DNA of 18,847 nucleotides from an uncultured Clostridia bacterium (GTDB lineage: Bacteria > Bacillota > Clostridia > Oscillospirales > CAG-382): contig CANQVQ010000023.1 of assembly GCA_947627335.1 (NCBI GenBank), positions 1 through 18,847 on the forward strand, in the 5' to 3' direction. The translations under genes and the position numbers were made by a program. The stretch's first letter is position 1, and the number at the start of each line of letters is the position of its first letter. This document shows positions 14,272 through 18,847 of the stretch, one piece after another. The notes under the pieces were generated by a model. That model searched no databases, was not told the origin of the DNA, and saw nothing but the letters and a program-made list of their open reading frames with translations.

Positions 14272-15420
14272 ATGGCAAGCGTACTTTTCAAGCATATGTA
14301 TAAGCGGTTCCCGGGCGGGGTCACCGCTGTCTCCGACTTCAATCTGGAGATCAAGGATAAGGAATTCATCATCCTCGTCGGTCCGTCCGGCTGCGGAAAG
14401 ACCACGACGCTGCGTATGATCGCGGGGCTGGAGGAGATCACGGAAGGCGAGCTGTTCATCGACGACAAGCGTGTCAACGACGTTGCGCCGAAGGACCGCG
14501 ACATCGCCATGGTGTTCCAGAACTACGCCCTGTATCCGCACATGACCGTGTTCGACAACATGGCGTTCGGTCTGAAGCTGCGCAAGGTCCGCAAGGAAGA
14601 GATCAAGAAGCGCGTCGAAGAGGCCGCGAAGATCCTTGACATTTCCCATCTTCTCGACCGCAAGCCGAAGGCGTTGTCCGGCGGTCAGAAGCAGCGTGTC
14701 GCGCTGGGGCGCGCCATCGTCCGCGAACCGAAGGTGTTCCTGCTCGACGAGCCGTTGTCCAACCTCGACGCGAAGCTGCGTGCTTCCATGAGAACCGAGC
14801 TGACCAAACTGCATATCCGCCTCAAGACCACGTTTATCTACGTTACCCATGACCAGGTCGAGGCTATGACCATGGCGACCCGCATCGTCGTCATGAAGGA
14901 CGGCGTCATCCAGCAGGTCGATACGCCGCAGAACCTCTACGACAAGCCCTGCAACATCTTCGTCGCCGGCTTCATCGGCACGCCGCAGATGAACTTTGTC
15001 AACTGCCAGCTTGTCCGCCGCGAGGACGGGGTGTACATGGAATTCGGTCGCAATCGCCTGATCCTGCCGAAGGAAAAGGCGGAGGACGAGGATCTGCAGC
15101 CGTACATCGGGACGCCCAACAAGCCCGCTCCCCAGGTCATCGCCGCACTCCGTCCGGAGCTGCTGCACGACGAGCCGGTCTACATGGAGAAGTTCAAGGA
15201 TACGATCCTCCAGGCGGACGTCGAATTCACCGAACTGATGGGTGCGGAGATCTACCTCTACCTGAACTTCGGCGAGGACGAGGAAGGCGAGCCGATCAAC
15301 ATGATCTCCCGCGTGTCCTCCCGTTCCGAAGCGAAGGCGGGCGACAACGCCTCCATCGCCATCGACACCTCCCTGATCCACTTCTTCGACAAGGAGACCG
15401 AGAAGGTCATCATTCACTAA
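14272..15420 (+). CDS. msmX: MsmX/UgpC-type ATPase subunit of carbohydrate ABC importers
   Basis: The protein is 382 aa. Landmarks are Walker A GPSGCGKTT (37-45), Q-loop Gln83 in VFQNYALYPHM, signature ALSGGQKQRVALGRAIV (134-150), Walker B VFLLDEPLSNLDAKLR (155-170), switch His193 in VTHDQVEAMTMA, and a C-terminal MalK-type beta domain (about 240-382, beginning near FIGTPQMNF). Such ATPases power import of sugars, and in Bacillota one copy often serves several transporters that lack their own ATPase. It has its own promoter and terminator and no permease beside it, which fits a shared subunit. It could work with the sugar-binding lipoprotein at 3587-5113. The ATG at 14272 is fixed by an AGGAGG site seven bases upstream; an earlier in-frame ATG at 14233 has no such site. 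Confidence 0.95.
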   Translation: MASVLFKHMYKRFPGGVTAVSDFNLEIKDKEFIILVGPSGCGKTTTLRMIAGLEEITEGELFIDDKRVNDVAPKDRDIAMVFQNYALYPHMTVFDNMAFGLKLRKVRKEEIKKRVEEAAKILDISHLLDRKPKALSGGQKQRVALGRAIVREPKVFLLDEPLSNLDAKLRASMRTELTKLHIRLKTTFIYVTHDQVEAMTMATRIVVMKDGVIQQVDTPQNLYDKPCNIFVAGFIGTPQMNFVNCQLVRREDGVYMEFGRNRLILPKEKAEDEDLQPYIGTPNKPAPQVIAALRPELLHDEPVYMEKFKDTILQADVEFTELMGAEIYLYLNFGEDEEGEPINMISRVSSRSEAKAGDNASIAIDTSLIHFFDKETEKVIIH

Positions 15421-15441
15421 AAATTCGTTCGAGTTTCATTC

Positions 15442-15473
15442 AAAAGGGCTGTCGCGAGTTGACAGCCCTTTTT
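15442..15473 (+). terminator. Rho-independent terminator after msmX
   Basis: AAAAGGGCTGTC pairs with GACAGCCCTTTT around a 7-base loop and ends in a run of five T. It lies 22 bp after the msmX stop. The rest of the gene-free stretch to 15633 shows nothing I recognise. Confidence 0.95.
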
Positions 15474-15633
15474 GCAGGCAACGGCGGGGCGGAACGTGCG
15501 GCTTTCGACCGGTTTCCTGCGCGGACGGGGCGGTCGGACCGGGACGGGGATTGTGCAACCCTACAGATTTTCCCGCAAAATCCGCCCGACGGCAAACGAA
15601 TGTGCAGAATCGCAAAAATTTTCCGTTTTCCTC

Positions 15634-15662
15634 TTGATTTTTCCGTGCGGTTGCGGTATATT
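15634..15662 (+). promoter_or_regulatory. Probable promoter of the decarboxylase operon
   Basis: A -35 TTGATT (15634-15639), a 17-bp spacer and a -10 TATATT (15657-15662) precede the gamma-subunit gene. The leader would be about 75 nt. I found no riboswitch-like fold in it. Confidence 0.75.
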
Positions 15663-15745
15663 ACTAAGGATAAAAAATATTCTGGCGGGATATGGCTTGG
15701 GGAAGCACGTCTGTTCCGCCGACGTGGAAGAAAGGGTGTGTAAAC

Positions 15746-16336
15746 TTGAGTCTTATGGATTCAGGCGCAAAAAGAAGGCGCTTGTTCCGGCTGTGTGCGC
15801 TGGCGCTGACCTTGCTGCTGTGCGTGTCGTTCGGCGCGGTCGTCGCCGCCGCGGAGGACGCGGTTTCGACGGATGCCGCCGCGGAGGAAACGGTGTCGGC
15901 GGAGGCGTCGGAACCGGTCGAAACGGTCGAAACGGCGTCGACAGGCACGTTCGCGAGCGGATTTGCGAACCTCGCGCCGGACGCGACGCTCGGGGATAAG
16001 CTGGTCTACGGGCTGAAGGTCGCCGGCATCGGGCTGATCGTGGTGTTCCTGGTGCTGATCATCATCATGGCGATCCTGTACGTTTTCAAACTGGTGGCGG
16101 TTTCCAAAGGGAAGAGCGGTTCGTCCGCGCCGTCCGCCGTCCCGTCTGCGGCTCCGTCCGCAGCTCCGTCCGCAGCGGCCCCCGCCGCTCCTCCGGCGGC
16201 ACCGGCGGCACCGACGGCGCCTTCGGCAGACGCGGAGGAGGAACGCATCGTCGCCATCGCGACCGCGGCGATCGCCGCTTCGAGGGGCGAATCGGATTGC
16301 GCGTTCCGGGTCATTTCCGTTACGAAACTTCAGTAA
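15746..16336 (+). CDS. oadG: Na+-translocating decarboxylase gamma subunit (OadG family)
   Basis: The protein is 196 aa from a TTG start at 15746, chosen because the AAAGGG site lies nine bases upstream; the ATG three codons later (15755) is too far from it. Order of parts: a basic N-terminus and hydrophobic stretch ending AVVAAAEDA, probably a signal peptide (about 12-36); an acidic outer segment; a membrane span (about 93-116, GIGLIVVFLVLIIIMAILYVF); an Ala/Pro/Ser-rich linker (127-161); and a C-terminal EERIVAIATAAIAASRG segment common in these subunits. In the known pumps the gamma subunit holds the alpha and beta subunits together. The signal peptide and long outer segment make it larger than the short enterobacterial OadG. 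It is the first gene of the operon. Confidence 0.85.
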   Translation: MSLMDSGAKRRRLFRLCALALTLLLCVSFGAVVAAAEDAVSTDAAAEETVSAEASEPVETVETASTGTFASGFANLAPDATLGDKLVYGLKVAGIGLIVVFLVLIIIMAILYVFKLVAVSKGKSGSSAPSAVPSAAPSAAPSAAAPAAPPAAPAAPTAPSADAEEERIVAIATAAIAASRGESDCAFRVISVTKLQ

Positions 16337-16363
16337 AAACAGACTTTTAAGGAGATTTGCGAG

Positions 16364-16759
16364 ATGAAAAAATACATCGTTACGGTCAACGGTTCCAAGT
16401 ATGAGGTCGTCGTCGAGGACGCGGACCCCAACGCGACGTACACCCCAGCGGCTCCCAAGGCCGCGCCTGCACCTGCGCCGGCTCCCGCTCCCGCGCCTGC
16501 GCCTGCGCCCGAGGCTCCCGCCGCCGCTCCCACCGCGTCTGCGGACGGCGAAAAGATCACCTGCCCGATGCCCGGCACGATCGTGAAGGTCCCGGTCAAA
16601 GCGGGGCAGTCGGTCAAGAAGGGCGACGTGCTGTGCGTCTTTGAAGCGATGAAGATGGAAAACGAAGTCATGGCTCCGCGTGACGGCGTGGTATCGTCGG
16701 TCGCGGTCAGCGAGGGCGCGACGGTCAACTCCGGCGATCTGCTGATCGTGCTCGGTTAA
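16364..16759 (+). CDS. Biotin carboxyl carrier subunit of the decarboxylase
   Basis: The protein is 131 aa. A short N-terminal strand region (MKKYIVTVNGSKYEVVVED) and a flexible Ala-Pro linker (29-57) lead to a biotinyl domain: CPMPGTIVKVPVKAGQSVKKGD, then FEAMKMENEV with the biotinylated Lys97 in the standard EAMKM motif, then GVVSSVAVSEGATVNSGDLLIVL. The biotin carries CO2 from the alpha subunit's carboxyltransferase site to the membrane beta subunit. In Klebsiella this domain is the tail of the alpha chain; here it is a separate gene, as in methylmalonyl-CoA and glutaconyl-CoA decarboxylases and many clostridial versions. The ribosome site AAGGAG is good and the gap from oadG is 27 bp. Confidence 0.93.
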   Translation: MKKYIVTVNGSKYEVVVEDADPNATYTPAAPKAAPAPAPAPAPAPAPAPEAPAAAPTASADGEKITCPMPGTIVKVPVKAGQSVKKGDVLCVFEAMKMENEVMAPRDGVVSSVAVSEGATVNSGDLLIVLG

Positions 16760-16794
16760 AGCACCTTGCGTGAGAAGCGGAAAGGTGTGATCGT

Positions 16795-18012
16795 ATGTTA
16801 GAAGCACTCAAGGGGCTGTTTGAGTCCTCTTCGTTCGAGACATTTATCAATTGGTTGACGAAAGAACACGACGGAATGGCGCCCGGCTGGCAGTACCTGC
16901 TGATGATCGGCATCGCCTGCCTGCTGTTCTACCTCGCCATCGTCAAGAAGTTCGAGCCGCTGCTGCTGCTGCCGATCGCGTTCGGAATGCTGCTGACGAA
17001 TATCCCGACGCTCAGCGACGCGATCTTCCACATGGAGTACTTCGTGCAGGAGGAGGGAGGAGCAGTCATTCAGTGGGCGAAGATCGGTGAAAACGGCGGT
17101 CTGCTTGACTACCTGTACCTCGGCGTTAAGCTGGGCATCTTCCCGCCGCTGATTTTCCTCGGCGTCGGCGCGATGACCGACTTCGGCCCGCTGATCGCGA
17201 ACCCGAAGAGCCTGCTGCTCGGCGCCGCCGCGCAGTTCGGCGTGTTCGCGGCGTTCCTCGGCGCTCTGCTGCTCAATTTTTCGGTTCTGGAAGCGGCGTC
17301 TATCGGCATCATCGGCGGTGCGGACGGTCCGACCGCCATCTATGTGACCAAGACGCTCGCGCCGGGGCTGCTCGGGGCGATCGCCATCGCGGCGTACTCC
17401 TACATGGCGCTCGTGCCGCTGATCCAGCCGCCGATCATGAAGCTGTTCACGACCAAGAAGGAACGCATGATCAAGATGGACGTCCTGCGCCCGGTCTCCA
17501 AGACCGAGCAGATCATCTTCCCGATCGTCGTCGCCATCGTCGTCTGCTGCATCCTGCCGTCGGCGCTTCCGCTGGTCGGGATGCTGATGCTCGGCAACCT
17601 GTTGCGCGTCTCCGGGGTGACCGACCGTCTCTCCAAGACCGCGCAGAACGAGCTGATGAACATCGTCACGATCATGCTCGGCGTCTGCGTCGGCGCGACG
17701 GCGGACGCGAAGAACTTCCTGAAGCTGGAGACCCTCTATATCATCGTCCTCGGTCTGTGCGCGTTCGCGTTCGCGACGCTGGGCGGCGTGCTGTTCGGCA
17801 AGGTCATGTGCCTGCTGACGCCCGGGAAGATCAATCCGCTGATCGGTTCCGCCGGCGTTTCCGCCGTGCCGATGGCGGCGCGTGTGTCGCAGAAGGTCGG
17901 TCAGGCGGAGAACCCGTCGAACTTCCTGCTCATGCACGCGATGGGTCCGAATGTGGCGGGCGTCATCGGGTCCGCCGTGGCGGCGGGCGTGTTCCTGTCG
18001 CTGTTCCGGTAA
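16795..18012 (+). CDS. oadB: Na+-translocating decarboxylase beta subunit
   Basis: This 405-aa membrane protein has about ten hydrophobic segments. It releases CO2 from carboxybiotin and moves Na+ out of the cell. Family-defining motifs are present: GIIGGADGPTAI (171-182) with the essential Asp177, GAMTDFGPLI (125-134), TIMLGVCVGATADAKNFL (292-309), and NPLIGSAGVSAVPMAARV (347-364). The ATG at 16795 has a GAAAGG site and lies 35 bp after the carrier gene. Beta subunits of oxaloacetate, methylmalonyl-CoA and glutaconyl-CoA decarboxylases are alike, so the substrate is set by the alpha gene that follows. Confidence 0.95.
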   Translation: MLEALKGLFESSSFETFINWLTKEHDGMAPGWQYLLMIGIACLLFYLAIVKKFEPLLLLPIAFGMLLTNIPTLSDAIFHMEYFVQEEGGAVIQWAKIGENGGLLDYLYLGVKLGIFPPLIFLGVGAMTDFGPLIANPKSLLLGAAAQFGVFAAFLGALLLNFSVLEAASIGIIGGADGPTAIYVTKTLAPGLLGAIAIAAYSYMALVPLIQPPIMKLFTTKKERMIKMDVLRPVSKTEQIIFPIVVAIVVCCILPSALPLVGMLMLGNLLRVSGVTDRLSKTAQNELMNIVTIMLGVCVGATADAKNFLKLETLYIIVLGLCAFAFATLGGVLFGKVMCLLTPGKINPLIGSAGVSAVPMAARVSQKVGQAENPSNFLLMHAMGPNVAGVIGSAVAAGVFLSLFR

Positions 18013-18050
18013 GCCGGTTGAAATTTTGGAGAAAGGCAGTTGCATAGAAT

Positions 18051-18847
18051 ATGGAAAAAAAGCCAATCAAGATTACCGAAACCGTCCTGCGTGATTCCCA
18101 CCAATCGCTGATCGCGACCCGAATGACGCTGGAGGAAATGCTCCCGATCCTGGAGACCATGGACCAGATCGGCTACTATTCGCTGGAAGCATGGGGCGGG
18201 GCGACCTTCGATTCCTGCCTGCGCTTCCTCAACGAGGACCCGTGGCAGCGTCTGCGCGTCATTCGCGATAAGGTGAAGAATACCAAGCTGCAAATGCTCT
18301 TCCGCGGGCAGAATATCCTCGGCTACCGCCATTACGCGGACGACGTCGTGGAATACTTCGTGCAGAAGTCCATCGCCAACGGCATCGACATCCTGCGCAT
18401 CTTCGACGCGCTCAACGACCCGCGCAACCTCCAGACCGCGATCAAGGCGACCAAGAAGGAGGGCGGGCACGTGCAGGCGGCGATCTCCTACACGACCGGT
18501 CCGGTGTTCACCAACGAATACTTCGCGAAATATGCGCAGACGCTCGAGGAAATGGGTGCGGACTCCATCTGCATCAAGGATATGTCCGGTCTGCTCAAGC
18601 CGTATGACGCGTACGACCTCGTCAAGGCGATCAAAGCGGTCGTCAAGGTCCCGGTGCAGCTGCACACGCACTACACCGCCGGGCTTGCGTCCATGACGCT
18701 GCTGAAGGCGATCGAAGCCGGCGTGGACATCGTCGATACGGCGATCTCGCCGATGGCGATGGGGACGTCCCAGCCGCCGACGGAGCCGATGGTCGCCGCT
18801 TTACAGGGTACGCCGTTCGATACGGGGCTGGACCTGACGAAGCTGGA
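18051..18847 (+). CDS. oadA: Oxaloacetate decarboxylase alpha subunit, carboxyltransferase part (3' end outside window)
   Basis: The frame runs open from ATG 18051 to the window end, giving 265 codons. The start follows a GGAGAAAGG site with a slightly long gap. The sequence is the pyruvate carboxylase/5S-type carboxyltransferase: TVLRDSHQS (11-19), EAWGGATFD (46-54), LFRGQNILGY (83-92), DALNDPRN (119-126), CIKDMSGLL (174-182) with the active-site Lys176, and QLHTHYTAG (203-211) with metal ligands His205 and His207. This type acts on oxaloacetate, transferring its carboxyl group to biotin and releasing pyruvate. That makes the operon an oxaloacetate decarboxylase and not a methylmalonyl-CoA pump, whose alpha subunit is of a different family. 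Because a separate carrier exists, this chain may lack its own biotinyl tail, but that end is not visible. Confidence 0.93.
   Translation, partial: MEKKPIKITETVLRDSHQSLIATRMTLEEMLPILETMDQIGYYSLEAWGGATFDSCLRFLNEDPWQRLRVIRDKVKNTKLQMLFRGQNILGYRHYADDVVEYFVQKSIANGIDILRIFDALNDPRNLQTAIKATKKEGGHVQAAISYTTGPVFTNEYFAKYAQTLEEMGADSICIKDMSGLLKPYDAYDLVKAIKAVVKVPVQLHTHYTAGLASMTLLKAIEAGVDIVDTAISPMAMGTSQPPTEPMVAALQGTPFDTGLDLTKL

Noticed and set aside
14257..15417. Minus-strand frame opposite the MsmX-type ATPase
   Set aside because: It mirrors the conserved ATPase gene, and its translation is Asp/Leu/Val/Arg-biased without family features.
16440..16530. Repeated GC-rich triplets resembling a tandem repeat
   Set aside because: They encode the Ala-Pro linker of the biotin carrier, a normal flexible hinge.
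16798..18066. Minus-strand frame opposite oadB
   Set aside because: It is rich in Arg, His, Asp and Gln as expected from the complement of a membrane-protein gene; oadB is unmistakable.

Overview
The window looks like chromosomal DNA of a GC-rich member of the Clostridia (Bacillota), probably a gut Oscillospirales- or Christensenellales-type bacterium. The evidence is the clostridial style of Ddl, the DUF4830 and DUF378 proteins, the lipoprotein solute-binding protein, the MsmX-type ATPase, the split Na+-pumping decarboxylase, strong AGGAGG-like ribosome sites, and meso-diaminopimelate genes. The taxon is inferred from gene style only. I see no tRNA, rRNA, CRISPR array, transposase or phage gene.

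Layout. (1) 1-3202, + strand: the 3' end of an alpha/beta hydrolase, overlapping by ATGA a membrane-anchored MurF-type ligase, followed by D-Ala-D-Ala ligase. (2) 3203-3586: a gene-free stretch filled by two dispersed repeats, B then A. (3) 7470-3587, - strand: an HD-type 5'-deoxynucleotidase, a sugar isomerase/epimerase-like TIM barrel, a UxuB/YjmF-type dehydrogenase, and a sugar-binding lipoprotein without permeases. (4) 7548-9928, + strand: a clear promoter, then dapF and a MurE-type ligase, whose end overlaps the convergent trmB (10553-9897) by 32 bp. (5) 10709-13170, + strand: a DUF378 membrane protein and an ABC-F ATPase, each followed directly by a copy of repeat A. (6) 13603-15473: a DUF4830 protein, then a monocistronic MsmX/UgpC-type sugar-transporter ATPase with its own promoter and a strong terminator. 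(7) 15634-18847: a promoter and the Na+-translocating oxaloacetate decarboxylase operon in the order gamma, biotin carrier, beta, alpha; alpha runs off the end.

Functional themes. Four genes serve peptidoglycan stem-peptide assembly: dapF makes meso-DAP, the MurE-type ligase would add it, Ddl makes D-Ala-D-Ala, and the MurF-type ligase would attach that dipeptide. The minus-strand cluster points to uptake and oxidation of a hexuronate- or polyol-like sugar; the MsmX-type ATPase about 9 kb away could energise the sugar importer. The last operon couples decarboxylation of oxaloacetate to Na+ export.

The most unusual signal is repeat A, a family of about 200 bp present three times (3384-3582 on -, 10931-11141 on +, 13161-13370 on +). 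Each copy begins at or within a few bases of a stop codon, in the same orientation as that gene, and each can fold into three hairpins. Two of the hairpins keep pairing through compensating base changes between copies. This suggests selection on structure, perhaps as a 3'-UTR RNA element or a hairpin-based mobile element. I do not recognise it as a named family. Two copies are followed by a second palindromic repeat, B.
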